Assembly: GCF_947179515.1 (NCBI RefSeq)
Contig: NC_067481.1
Location: 86,173,845-86,237,844, forward strand
Direction of reading: 5' to 3'
DNA length: 64,000 nt
Source: Apodemus sylvaticus
Taxonomy: Eukaryota; Chordata; Mammalia; Rodentia; Muridae
Positions within the stretch are counted from its first letter, which is position 1, and every line of letters begins with the position of its first letter. Of this stretch, positions 34,482-46,974 are shown in pieces. The position numbers and the translations under genes were made by a program. The notes under the pieces were generated by a model that saw only the letters and a list, made by a program, of their open reading frames with translations, was not told the DNA's origin and ran no database searches.

Positions 34482-36660
34482 TAACAGTTGCAAAATCTCT
34501 CTAAGTTAATATAGACCAATATGTCCATCATAAAAGAGGGTATTGTTTCTTAAGTAGGGCAAAGTAATAGCCATAAAGGAAAATGTTTGCTTAGTTGACA
34601 ATAAAATTAAGAACTCACTTTCACAATAGGCCAATAAGAAATGTTTCTAAGTGTAATTGCAAATATGGTTTTAATGCAATCATAATTGAAAGAGTATTTA
34701 GAGAATTCCTAATGATCCCTAAAAAATAGAAGTAAAAACAAAATGAATCAAGTGTGAAGTGGACTCTAATAAGACATCAGTATCATATATAACTTAAAAA
34801 CATTGTCTGCTGATGAGAGTTAAACAGGAAAAGTCAAAGTCAGCATAAGTGTACTTAACAGAGTCATTGAAGTTATAAGGCTTGACAACTTGCATTTAGG
34901 CAGAGACGTGGAGTACTATGAACTTGCTAATGGTGCAGCAGCGGGACAGATTTTGAAATCAGATTCATATTTCATTTTAAATATAAGAAAATGTGTTTAT
35001 TTTATAGACCACAAATCATCCTTTTTGGTCAGAAAGAGGAGGAGCACATAGAAAATACATATAACAGTATTTCCTTAGCAATTCTATTTAGGTAAATTAA
35101 ACTACCTTAAATGTAAATCATGGGATACTATGCATTAATAAAATGAAAGAAATGAAACTGAACCAAACAATATGTATAATGTTTCATGAATGATCTTGCT
35201 GTAAGATGTAAGAGTCTACATGATTTTGGCAGCTTTTATACATATTGCAAAAAAAATGTAAATGGTGACTGTTAACATTTCTTTCTCAATATATAAGTAA
35301 ATACAAAAGAAACAAAATACTTTCATGAAGTTGAGATGTCTGTAAAAACTGACAGTAAGTAGTTATTGAGAGGTAACAACAGGGTTATACAGAGTGTTAA
35401 TGATGATCAGTGTATTGATCTGGTTGCAGAGTATCACTAGAAAACGCATACCAAATCATACTGTGTACTGTTTAGTGTTATCAGTGAGGCATTTCCCAAT
35501 AGAAGGGTTAAAGAAAACTTTTCAGTTTTAGGATTGTCTTCACAAAACATCTTAGATTCTCCAGAAGGTTAGAGGAAGAAGAAAAGATGACCAATCATAC
35601 TACTATAGCTAGAACACCAGAACCAAGGTCAAGGTCATGTCTGTAACTGGTGACATGGTGTACCAAAGGGAAGTGATAACATAGAGATAAGCCATTCATG
35701 TGTGCTGTCCTGCGGATACAAACTGCTGCTCTGGATACGTCACACAAAGAGCCCAGCAATCATATGTATGTATAGGACGTTAGTGGAGAAAAGTATAGAG
35801 ACATGGAAGGGATGAAGGGAGCCCTGGAAGGAGGGAGAGAAAACTGAAAATCATGAAAGTAGATTTAAGCTTAATGCACTGCTGGGAGGCATCTTGACAC
35901 AGTGGTGTGCCTATTTCCTTGGCCTCATCTCTCTAAGTAGCTGCCTCTAATGCATCATTTTGTAGCAGCAAACAGAGCCCTGAGAAGCAGAATTAATCAA
36001 CTCCAGTGACCAATACCTTGCTTGCTAAGATTGCACCTCAGATGGGGTAGTGATGATTGAATTACTTTCTAAGCTAATTGCAGAAGTTTCACTGCTTGCT
36101 AGAGTTGCTCAACATGAAAGCACTTAGGGTTGAAAAAGGAGTTTTAAGTGGAAAATTAAAAAGAAAATGTCTTTCCAAATATTGCTCAAATTTTAAAACA
36201 GCTTTTACACAAATACCTGGTTCACATCTACCCTATTGGGAAATATTGTATTTACATTTTAATAGAAATATATTTAAAATATTTGGCCATCCTCAATAGC
36301 AATGTGAGAACACATATTGAATATATTGATTGAATTTATCATTTGAGAATTGTGCTAAATATCAGCAGTTTTGAAATAATATCACTTGACTTCTGGCTCT
36401 ATATGTCTATCAGTGAGACTTCTCTACTCCTGGATTGATTAACTCCACAAGCACTCCATTCATAAAAATAATTTATTTTTATAATTGTCCATGAGCTCCT
36501 GTTTATCAGTTTGCTTTTATGCAACCTTTCATTTTACATAGTCCTGCAAAGTCTATGTAAATCTTTCTGTATTTTAATTGTCCTTTAAAAAGTAAGAACC
36601 TCAAGTTTAAGCAACAAGTTAATTATGTTACAGAAGCTTTATTATAAAACATATGTCTGA
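34482..36660. other. Unique AT-rich DNA, one possible conserved block
   Basis: No gene. The part at about 35880-36110 is more complex in sequence, with homeodomain-type TTAATCAA and CTAATTG motifs, and is raised as a finding. Confidence 0.5.
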
Positions 36661-36674
36661 TTTGACATTTTTTA

Positions 36675-37512
36675 GATATATTCTTTATTACATTTCAAGT
36701 GATTCCCCTTTCCTGGTTCCCCCCTCCCCATAAGTCCCATAAGCCCTCTCCCCTCCCCCTATTCCCCAATCAACCTCCTCCTACTTCCCAGTCCTGGTAT
36801 TCCCCTACACTGCTGCATTGAGCCTTTCCAGGACCAGGGACCTCTCCTTCCTTCTTCTTGGGCATCATTTTATATGTGAATTGTGTCTTGGGTATTTTGA
36901 GGTTCTGGGCTAATATCCACTCATCAGTGAGTGCATAGCATGTGTGTTCTTTTGTAAAGGTTACATCACTTAGGATGGTATGTTCCAGTTCAACACATTT
37001 TCATGAATTCTTTGTTTTTAATAGCTGATTAGTATTCCATAGTGTAAGTATACCACATTTTCAGTATCCATTCCTTCATTGAGGGACATCTGGGTTCTTT
37101 CTAGCTTCTGCTTATCATAAATAGGACTGCTATGAACATAGTGGAGCATGTGTCCTTATTACATGCTGGGGAATCCTCTGGGTATATACCCAGGAGTGGT
37201 AAAACAGGGTCCTCCAGTAGTAATATGCCCAGTTTTCTGTAGAACCACCAAACTGATTTCCAGAGTGGTTGTACTAGCTTGCAATCCCACCAGCAGTGGA
37301 GGAGTGTTCCTCTTTCTCCACATCCTCGCTAGCACCTGTTTTCTCCTGAGTTTTTGATCTTAGCTATTCTGACTGGTGTGAGGTGAAATCTCAGGGTTGT
37401 TTTGATTTGCATTTCCCTGATGACTAAGGATATTGAACATTTCTTTAGGTGATTCTCAGCCATTTGATATTTTTCAGGTGAAAATTCTTTGTTTAGCTCT
37501 GTACCCCAAATG
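36675..37512 (-). mobile_element. Twin-primed L1: 3' part, minus strand
   Basis: Antisense L1 from a T-rich tail through the 3' UTR (TTACATTTCAAGTGATTCCC, TAAGTCCCATAAGCCCTCTC) into the ORF2 end (ATACCCAGGAGTGGTAAAAC, CAATCCCACCAGCAGTGG, GTGTTCCTCTTTCTCCACAT), ending at GCTCTGTACCCCAAATGG. It joins the inverted ORF2 part at about 37512. A TSD candidate with sequence GACATTTTTTA lies at 36664-36674, with GACATTGTTTTTTA at 37877-37890. Confidence 0.92.
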
Positions 37513-37872
37513 GTGCTTGTTCAACTTGTGGTTAGCATGCAGAAGAATGCAAATTGATCCACTCTTACCTCCGTGTACTAAGCTCAAGTCCAAGTGGATC
37601 AAGGGCATCCACATAAAACCAGACACACTGAAATTAATAGAAAAGGAACTGGGGAAGAGCCTTGAGCTCATGGGCACAGGGAAAAATTTCTTCAACAGAT
37701 CACCAATAGCTTATGCTCTAAGATCAAGAATTGACAAATGGGACTTCATAAAATTACAAAGTTTCTGTAAGGCAAAGGACACTGTCAATAGGCCAAAATA
37801 GCAACCAACAAATTGGGGAAAGATCTTTACCAACCCTATGTCTGACAGAGGACTGATATCCAATATATAGAA
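37512..37872 (+). mobile_element. Twin-primed L1: inverted 5' part
   Basis: Plus-strand ORF2 upstream of the segment in 36675-37512: GAATGCAAATTGATCCACTC, TCCAAGTGGATCAAGGGCAT, AATAGCTTATGCTCTAAGAT and AGGACTGATATCCAATATAT. The two parts are nearly adjacent in an intact L1, missing only some 50 bases, as expected of a 5' inversion made by twin priming. A 122-codon frame (37433-37801) reads real ORF2 sequence such as SPIAYALRSRIDKWDFIKLQ over its second half. Confidence 0.92.
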
Positions 37873-37890
37873 TTTAGACATTGTTTTTTA

Positions 37891-39800
37891 TTTTTCTGAT
37901 TTTTGAACATCTAAATTGTTATTTCATCCTCTAGACTGGTATCTCAGTTGTATAATGAATTAAATTGTTACATATTACTGAAAGCTACCAACTTAGTGTG
38001 TACTTCTCTGAACTATCAATCTGTTGATAGGAAAGACATGTCTAATATTTCTAACTTTTTGCATTAATATTCAAATATAATAAAGTATACTATGAGAAGA
38101 GGAAATAATTCCAATAAAGATGTAGTTTTGGAATTTCTAACATTTAGTAATTAGATTCAAAGATTACTAACTGTACTTTAAAACAGACTATAAAATGCAT
38201 AATGTCTTCCTTATATCAGAATGTAGCCAGTTTTATCAAAATTTTAATCAAGATTTTATTGGCGTGAATACTACTGGAAATACATTGGCTCCCATATATT
38301 CATCATTATTCAATTTATTAAAACAATAGGTAGAATAAATTTTAGAGTTGGAAAATTTTGCACCAATATCACATGATAACAATAAGAGTAATATCTATTA
38401 CATTAATTTGTTTAATACAAAGTTATTCATAGTATATTGTAAAAATAGCATTCATTTGCATATTCTTAAAGCTTATTGTATATTTTGCTAGATTATTAAA
38501 TGCAAAATTCAAGAAATTCTCAATATAGAGACAGAATACTTGGAAGGTACTCAAGTTAAATTGAAAAAAGAAATGAAAAATACTTTGTACAACAAAATAT
38601 AAGTAAAATATTTATGTTCCCTTTTAAATTCTTACTGTTCAGTGGTGGTGACTCTCATTTGTGGTACTCAATGGAATAGCATGTAAATCATTGTCTTCAA
38701 TATGATTTCCCTTTATCATAGATATCGGTAATATTTATGTCCAGGATGCAGTAGAATCCTTTCGAGGGTGTGTTAAGCCTAGAGCATTTTATACATTATT
38801 TCAGACTGGACACTGAGGATTTACCATTTTGGAATGTTCAATTGCTACTCTATGGAAGTGTACACAATCAAGCATGGATGAGTGATAGTAGTATTTCATT
38901 CACATTTATTTTAATTCCTTAAATGGCTTAATATACTAAATGTATGTCGAACTGAAATTAAATTGTGGGGCTTCTGTAAAATTAGAATAATTCTATATGT
39001 TTCAGGAAATTCTTATTTTAATTTTGACCAAGCTCTTCACACATTTAAAAATAAATCATTTATACAAAGCTTTGAGAAACAATCTTACTGTATTAATTCC
39101 TAGAACAGCATGTGTGATGAAGTATCAAAAATTCTCATCCCATCACTGAAAACAGCACTGTGCAAAGGACAAGTTATTTGGAGAACTGTTCTAGAAAGAA
39201 CTCCAACATCAGCAGTGATTATTATGCACAGCAGGTATAAATGAATTATTTATCAAATATGTTTTCATTATTTCTCAGTGAAAACATTGAAGATCTTCCT
39301 TCCAAGCACTCAGTTTCAACAATCATTTGTACACAGAGCAGGTCTTTACTTAGACAAATATTTATGGCTAAGCTTTCAGATGAAAAATGAAAGAGCTATT
39401 GCAAACACAAATACTGTACCATATTTGAAAGCACAAAGTGAATAATTACTAAATAATTATGCCATTTGATAAATAGTTTTCTTCATTGCTCACTTCACTT
39501 TATTATATATTTTAACATTTGGTACTTTTTAAAGCGATTTTTTTTTAATTCATCCTTCTCTCTAAGGCATAAATTATTAATCCAGAAATCACAAGCTGTT
39601 TATTTACTGCAGAATTACTAGTATTGTAATGATGAACTCAAAATTTTCCAACACATACTTAATGTACAAATATGATCATGGAAACAAGAATTTTAATGAC
39701 CCACAAGAGTGAATTAAAATATACATTCATAGTAACATTAAGATACCTATTACTTAAAGCAGAATCAGCAGGGATATAGATCCATTCAAAGCTGCATGTT

Positions 39801-39804
<4 letters not shown>
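37891..39804. other. Unique AT-rich non-coding DNA
   Basis: I see no gene and no recognised repeat. Confidence 0.55.

Positions 39805-39856
<52 letters not shown>
39805..39856. repeat. (CT)n microsatellite
   Basis: A pure CT tract of about 26 units. Long polypyrimidine/polypurine tracts of this kind can adopt triplex structures. The Leu-Ser frame across it is artefactual. Confidence 0.97.
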
Positions 39857-39857
<1 letters not shown>

Positions 39858-40719
39858 CAGAAATTCTAGAATGAGGTATCTCTTTTTACTTCATATGAGC
39901 CAAATTTTCCATCAAATGACTATAACACTAACTATACCAGCATTTAAATTAAAAGACACAATTTACTTTTCAAAACTAGGTCTACGCACACTGAAAAGAT
40001 TACTACATAGAAAGTATATTTTAAGAGAAACAAGCAGTTACACATCTTGTTTATTTGAAAATCAGTTTAGCTTGTGAATTTACTTCAGGAGATTCAGGTA
40101 TCCCAAGAACCCAAGGGATGTGGGATTAAATTGTTCAAATATATTAACATTCTCAGATGATGATAATTATCTTTAAAATGCATTCACGTAAGTACAATTA
40201 CAGATATAATTATTCAGACATTACTGTAAACTAAATTCTTCTGTCCTTCAACAACGCATATGTTAAGGCTTAAAAACCCAAGGGCTACTCCTTCTTATCC
40301 TGCTGATTGTGTGAGAGGACAGGCTGTTGGGAGTCAATATGGCTTAGGTTGTTATGACAACCCTGAAAAGGCTAGATCCATGCAACTTTCCTCCACAAAA
40401 CGACAACAGAGGGTTTCAGTGTTTTGAAACATCCATGTGCTCTTTTCCCTAGAAAAAAAATTCCTGAGTATCTAGATGAAAGTTACTCACAGTTCAAAGT
40501 ATTTATTGTTATTACAAAACCTTGGCTCTCATGACCATTTCTAAGACAATCCAGAAACCGAAGAAGGGAAGAAAAATGTCCATGTCCTATTTTAAGTGAC
40601 ATTTGATATATTTCCAAACAAAATTATTTAGTAAAATAGGCAAAAAATATGATTAGGTCAAGTATGTGTAGTTATGAATGAAACCAAATTTCTCATGTTA
40701 CTTGGTTCTTATTGTAAGA

Positions 40720-40723
<4 letters not shown>
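39857..40723. other. Unique AT-rich non-coding DNA
   Basis: No gene. The less AT-rich stretch at 40260-40480 may be a very old repeat but I cannot assign it. Confidence 0.45.

Positions 40724-40759
<36 letters not shown>
40724..40759. repeat. (ATT)n microsatellite at a B1 tail
   Basis: About 12 ATT units directly left of the T-rich tail complement of the B1 at 40766-40918, so probably grown from its A-rich tail. Confidence 0.95.
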
Positions 40760-40761
<2 letters not shown>

Positions 40762-40765
40762 ATCT

Positions 40766-40918
40766 TTTTTTAGCATTTTAGGAGCTGGATTTTTCTTTGT
40801 GGCCCTGGGTATCCTGAAACTCCCTCTATAGATGAGGCTAGGCTCAGACTAACAAAGATCTGCGTGGCTCTGCATCCTGAATGGTGGAGTTAAAGGCATG
40901 CGCCACTACTACTCAGTA
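40766..40918 (-). mobile_element. Diverged B1 SINE, minus strand
   Basis: Antisense B1: TTTTTCTTTGTGGCCCTGGG, TATCCTGAAACTCCCTCTAT, GAGGCTAGGCTCAGACTAAC and AAAGGCATGCGCCACTACT. Old copy. Confidence 0.85.
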
Positions 40919-42587
40919 CCAACTAACTACTGCTTTGTTAGATTTATCTCTGAACAAGATTATAGGTGAGGAAATCTAGTTTGATATATCTAGTTTGATA
41001 TATCTACATCATAATAATAGCAGGTAAATTTTATCATCAAATTTTGCAGAGTTCGAATAAATCATGTTGGGGGTACTATGTTCTTATATGGAACATCCTG
41101 GGTGTCACCTATCCTCTACTTTCTTACACTTCCGTCTCCTGTTAGTTCTTTTCGTCCTCCTAGACAGTAACACTTGTACTTTCTATAATTATAGAACATT
41201 TATTGATTTCATTTTCTTTTCTTTACACGTATTAATATTTTATATGTAACTATAAAAGATTGAACAAAGCTAGAATTACACATTTTTCCTTAATCATTGG
41301 TGCTTATTAGAAAAATTTAAGCCCCAATATTTAATTTTAGTGTATCTGAGAATGTACATTATACCCAATATTCTATATAATAATTTTGCAAGTCTAAGAA
41401 TATTTTATAATAATTCACAAATGATGAAATATCATGGTTGATTGTAAAATTCCTATTATATTCAGTGCTAGACCTTTATATTAAATGATTTTAAATCCTT
41501 GAGAATTTGCAGTAAAAGTACATAGATCAGAATCTCCAAAAATACAAGATTATGTAGTAAAGAAATTGTGCTGTATCCTGAGAAAGTAAGGCACTGTTCA
41601 CTTTATCAGAGCTTTCAAATTAGGGGATATTTTCTGATGTTAAAAGTACTTATCTATATTACAGAGAGAGGTATGCATTCCAACCTGTGGTATTAAAGTA
41701 AAAGTGTAAGATAGAGTTTTTTTTAAAGCAGGAGTAATTACTTTTTATCACATATAACTACTGAATAGTGCTAAATTTCTTCCATAAGAGATAAGTCCTT
41801 TGCATGTAGGTTAGGAGAATAGAATCTATCTTCTTCTATATAATTCTGTCAAATATGGAGGAATAAGGAGGTTGGGTTAGAAGGCCTCATAACCTGCCTA
41901 AATCTCTAGCTACCACCCCTAAAATTTTTAATTGGTTATGTCATTGTGGTGCAGCAGATTCCATTTGACGATGGAGCTATGGTAATATTGGTCACAGAAT
42001 ATTTTTTACACTCAACTCTACTATATTAGTCATTGTGCTTGGGCTACTCAGTGATGGATTTATACCCTCTTCATGGTTCTTCTACAATCTGCTCTTCCTC
42101 CATTTTGACCCACAGTCAATGTTGTAATTTTAATATTCATTACCTTTGCGCCTTTATTGTAATTATTGTTTTAGGGTATTTTATATATTTTCAAATGCCT
42201 TTAAAATATCATTTACTCCCTCCTTGTATCTTAAGTTATTTATCATAAGCTTTCTCCATTGAAAACTAAAATAGTAATAAAATCATGAACTATAAGAAAA
42301 GTAGTAAAATTGTCTTACCTTTTTGTGTACCAACTATAACAAGTGTGAAATATGGAGAAAGAATAAAATTTGCCCTTTTCCCCTAAAGCAAATTAATTGT
42401 CCTATAATATAAAAAAGTAACAGATAATATTCTACTTTTCTATTCAAGGTTTTGAATGCTGTTTTTAAGTAGAAACCCCACCTATAACTACTTGACCCAT
42501 TTTTGTAATGTAAAATTCTAATACATGACAAAATCCAAGAGTAGCAAGAAATCTAACTCTAATAATACATATAAAAGATGAGCAACT
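40919..42587. other. Unique AT-rich non-coding DNA
   Basis: No gene. A 17-base direct repeat around CTAGTTTGATATATCTA lies at about 40977-41010. Confidence 0.55.
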
Positions 42588-42765
42588 CAGGAGATACTTG
42601 GTCTATAAAGGCACCTAGAAGCCAAATGGCATGAGTTCAGTACCTGATACCCAAATGGTGGAAAGAGGGTATCAACTTCTGCAAGTTATCCTTTCAATCC
42701 ACATAGGCAGCTCTTAACATTGCCAATATGAAATGAACAAATAAATCAATGTATACAATGTAGAA
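42588..42765 (+). mobile_element. B4/RSINE1-type SINE, plus strand
   Basis: GCATGAGTTCAGTACCTGAT, ACCCAAATGGTGGAAAGAGG, GTATCAACTTCTGCAAGTTA and TCCTTTCAATCCACATAGGC follow the RSINE order, ending in an ATAAATCAATG tail. Diverged. Confidence 0.75.
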
Positions 42766-44649
42766 ACTACAGTTATTACTAGTCCAGCATCACACAATTA
42801 TTCTAGAGAACAGTAATACAGTTGAGTATGAAAATGATATTGCTTATAAAAGTTATTTATAACATCTGTAGTAAGTAATGAGCTCTTTGGCCTTGTTTTT
42901 GATGGTTCCATGATGCTACGATTGCTAAATATATTAAATTTAGGGGCAGCATTCATGTGACATTAGTTAACAATACAACTGTTTAAAGCGATATATAGAT
43001 ACGTATAGAGATATAGAGGTAGATGCTTGTTTATGAAGACTAATAATTATGAAACTATGTCTTTTCCCCTCTTTTTCTCAAATGTTAGTTCTCTGTAAAG
43101 AGATGATAATTAATTAGTGTCTTCAGCAGTAGGGAATAGAATGGAAACCAGTTGGCAAGTACAGGATACAAGGAACATTTCTTTATTCTATTGTGTCAGG
43201 CTTTAATCTAAGGAAGTAGATAAAGGTTTCAATTTCAAGGACACACTTTGGTTCCCCATATTAGGAGGAAATGTGGACTTTTTACATCCCACAAGGGTAG
43301 TTAAGTAACAAGACTATGTAATTTACTTTATATAGTAGCTCAAAAAAGAAGTCTAGGTGGTACTCACATTTTTCAATGTGGTTAATATTAAGATACGGGA
43401 AGAGGGGACCAGGGTTGGGTAGAGGACACATTGCATCCCTCTAAAAGGAAAGGAGACCTACATCACCGTCCTTTTATTGTTGCATCCTGAGAGAAGACAA
43501 TTACAATAAATTTGGTACATTTTCCGAAGCCTGTAAAATCTGACAAGACATGGGCTATGTTGTACAAATCTTGTCTGACACAAGATCAGTAATTTCCCTG
43601 AGGAGAGGGAAGTAAAAATGAATAGTATAGCCATGTACTTAGGTTTTTGTGGGTTACCCATTGTCTTGGCAATGATGAGAGGCAAAATGTTACATTCGGT
43701 TGGTTACTCAACTTTACAGATGTTTGAAATACTCTACATTATTTTTTTCCAAAAACAAAACAAAGTCCAAAAACAACAGCAAAGGAAACAGCGAAAATAG
43801 AAGTGTTCAGCAGTGGTAAAAGAACATTGTGCTTTTGAGAACACAGAACAAAATCATTAGTTGATGGGGATAAATAAATAAAATGAATTTGCTAATCATT
43901 TCCTTCCTGTGTAATATGCATAAAACTGTATATTATGTAGGTGAAATTTTGCATTTAATTATAAGAAAGATTATTTAGAACGAACATTCTGAGCACAGAA
44001 TTCTACTCTTGAGAATAATATAATGTGTTTTATAAGCTCCGAACATCTGGGCTTTATGTACATTTTGGAGTGAAGTTTTTAGTTGTGACATTAGATTTGT
44101 AACTTAAATGGACACTGAGGTTGATGCTAATATCATAAAATCCAGAGTGATGGGCTATAATTGTCTAAAAGGAAACATAATGGCAAAGATATGTTGAAAA
44201 ATTCAATAATTAAAAAAAGGTTTTATAATACTTGCAACTTTCTTCATTAATAGAAACAAATAAAATTAACAAATCAACCACTATCATTTGGAATCTAATC
44301 ATCAGAAAATAACCTGTTGGTATTTCTGACAAATATTCTGAGCTTTGTCAGTTTGTCTAGAATAAATTGAAGAAGGACTGTATGGAATCAGGAAAAGAAA
44401 CAGGGTTGGGGCCACCGTTTTGTTCTTAACTGAGTAAACAAATATAATTCTCAAGTAAATGTTCATGGAATCAGAAGATTGCAAATGGTAGTCTGTTATC
44501 ATGCAGACTGTTTACAATAAACTTTCAATATATATTCATATAATATATGTATATAATTTGTATATAAACATACATTCACATGCCTGCATTAAAAAAATAC
44601 AATGTCAAATATAGAAATGTCTGATCCTCCTAGGATACTTTTACATCTC
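42766..44649. other. Unique AT-rich non-coding DNA
   Basis: I see no gene and no recognised repeat. Confidence 0.55.
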
Positions 44650-44687
<38 letters not shown>

Positions 44688-44688
44688 A
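44650..44688. repeat. (AT)n(GT)n compound microsatellite
   Basis: A TA run passing directly into a TG run. Confidence 0.95.
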
Positions 44689-45977
44689 GATTTATTTTGA
44701 ACATACATATAATAATCTACGTTCAAGATTAGGGTTTCCAGATAAGCCTGAATCTATGAGAGCAGAACAGTATACAGTAATCATTTCCTTAGAAAAACAC
44801 AAAATAGTAAAAATAGCCTAGTGGACTTCATTAATGATTTAATTAAATGTAGCTTGGTAACATTATTTCTTACTTAGGCACACGTGTTCACAAACATAAA
44901 AGAAAAACTAAAAATTAGGGTATTTCTTTAACATTCTTCCAAGTAATAAATCACAAAGTCACTGCAAAATAACATGGAGATTTGTTTCCTCTTTTAAGGA
45001 AAATACATGAGATGTGACTTCCTGAGATGAATGATTTCATCGATGTTGTGTACATTACCATAATCTCTTTATGGTTGTGTTTATTTATCTATGGTTTGGC
45101 TCATTTCTTACATAAACTATTTTTTGTATGTTGATTGATTTTGAGCCTCAACGAACTTCGCTAGAAATTCACCTATAATAAAGGACTAGAATTATCCCAT
45201 TCAAATCTCTGAGACATTCCAAGATCCTCTGTCCCATACCCACCTTCTAACTGTGGTTTTCTATTCAAACTTATACAGTAGTTGAATTTATAGATTAGGC
45301 ATAGTATAGATATATATATTTATGAAAGAAATGAGCAAGTCTTGCCACACAGGAATAGTGAAGTCACATCACTGTATGTCTGAGGATCACTTTAGTAAAG
45401 GAAATATTTACCAGAGCCAAAGCTTTTGATACTAGAACAGATGACTTACAATAAATAACAGCAACCAAATTGACAGATTGGCAGTAGCATATACCACATG
45501 GGGACACTGTAAAGGGGCATGACATTCATCTGAAGTTTGCTGGGGAGGGGAAAATGACAGAATTCCATCATTCTACTCAGAATAGCATATAGTCTAAAAT
45601 TTGAAATCTGATTATTTGTATAATTTCTCAAAAAGTATTTCTTTGGATCTCTAATGAATGACTAGTAGCTGATGCTTAAAAGTATGACACTACAGGTAAG
45701 ACTGAGAAACTATTTATTTGTACTGTCTGAATTCTAACCACTTTTTACATCTTAGGATATCGGGGTTAGCAACTATGCCTAGGACTACTGAATATATGAA
45801 CAGGTAGAAAAATAGATAATAGAAACAATTTATCCAGTGCTCTGTGAAATACAGCAGAAGATTTGGGAGATAAATATCCATTTCATTATAATAATTAATG
45901 TTAAGAAGTTCTAGACGTTATGTCACTAATGTAATAAAATTCACAGATTATTCCTTGAAGTCCCTGCATAAAGGGAA

Positions 45978-45979
<2 letters not shown>
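44689..45979. other. Unique AT-rich non-coding DNA
   Basis: I see no gene and no recognised repeat. Confidence 0.55.

Positions 45980-46035
<56 letters not shown>
45980..46035. repeat. (AT)n microsatellite
   Basis: About 28 AT units, self-complementary and able to form a cruciform. The Ile-Tyr frame across it is artefactual. Confidence 0.97.
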
Positions 46036-46036
<1 letters not shown>

Positions 46037-46390
46037 CTTTACAATGGTTTTGGAATTGTCCATTTTTACCTGTTTGCTTGCACTGCACTCTGCTCTATTT
46101 AAAGGTGCATTCACATTTATACTCTTTCAGCCCAGTATCAATTTATTTCCATAGACAAGTGGGCTTTTCCCTTCTCTACAATGTCCTAACATTCCCAAAT
46201 CAGTATTTCTTTTACCATAGCATGTAGCATTAGAGGAATGAAGAAATAACAACCTTTGTAAGGAGGGACAATGCCTTTCAGTAGAGCAGCTCAGGAAGCA
46301 CCACAGCCAATCAGAGGTTTATATGCATTGACACATTTCTTGCTTTGTACTCATTGTTTGACCCTGTTTATTACAGTGGTGATTATACAG

Positions 46391-46393
<3 letters not shown>

Positions 46394-46440
<47 letters not shown>

Positions 46441-46552
46441 AATACATATGTATATATATACACACATGTATATATATACATACACACATGTATATATATA
46501 TATATATATACATACACACATGTATATATATACACATGTGTGTGTATGTTGA
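46394..46552. repeat. (TA)n plus patterned TA/CA/TG tract
   Basis: About 45 bases of pure TA followed by repeats of a CACACATGTATATATAT-type unit (three clear copies) and a closing ACACATGTGTGTGTATG palindrome. Open frames on both strands here are artefacts. Confidence 0.92.
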
Positions 46553-46974
46553 CACATGCAAACATGTGTGCTCGGTAGTACATGAGGGGGTCAAAGAATA
46601 ACTTTATGGAGTCTATTCAGTCTTACATTGTGGGTCCCCATGATGAACCATGGGTCATAACTTTGGTTACAGATGCTATTACACACTGATCCATTTTAGT
46701 AGCCTGATCAAATAGCATTCAGTATGTGGGTTGTAAGGCTGACCCACCTGCCTGTGTACAATCCACCTCTGCCTTTGTCATGGCCAAGATATTCCTATTA
46801 GACAGCATGCTGAGAGATTTAAAAATGATATAATATTTTATTTGTTGAAGAGATAGAGAGTCGATTCTCAAACCATTTTGAAAAAAAAACTTATTTGCAC
46901 ATGAAATTTGGTAGACTAGGGACATAAGGAACAAGTTGCTTGAGGCACATGTGACCACTGTAAAAGAATAGCTA
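46553..46974. other. Unique non-coding DNA
   Basis: I see no gene and no recognised repeat. Confidence 0.5.

Noticed and set aside
46271..46594. Overlapping Ile/Tyr/His-rich frames on both strands
   Set aside because: Direct translation of TA/CA low-complexity DNA.
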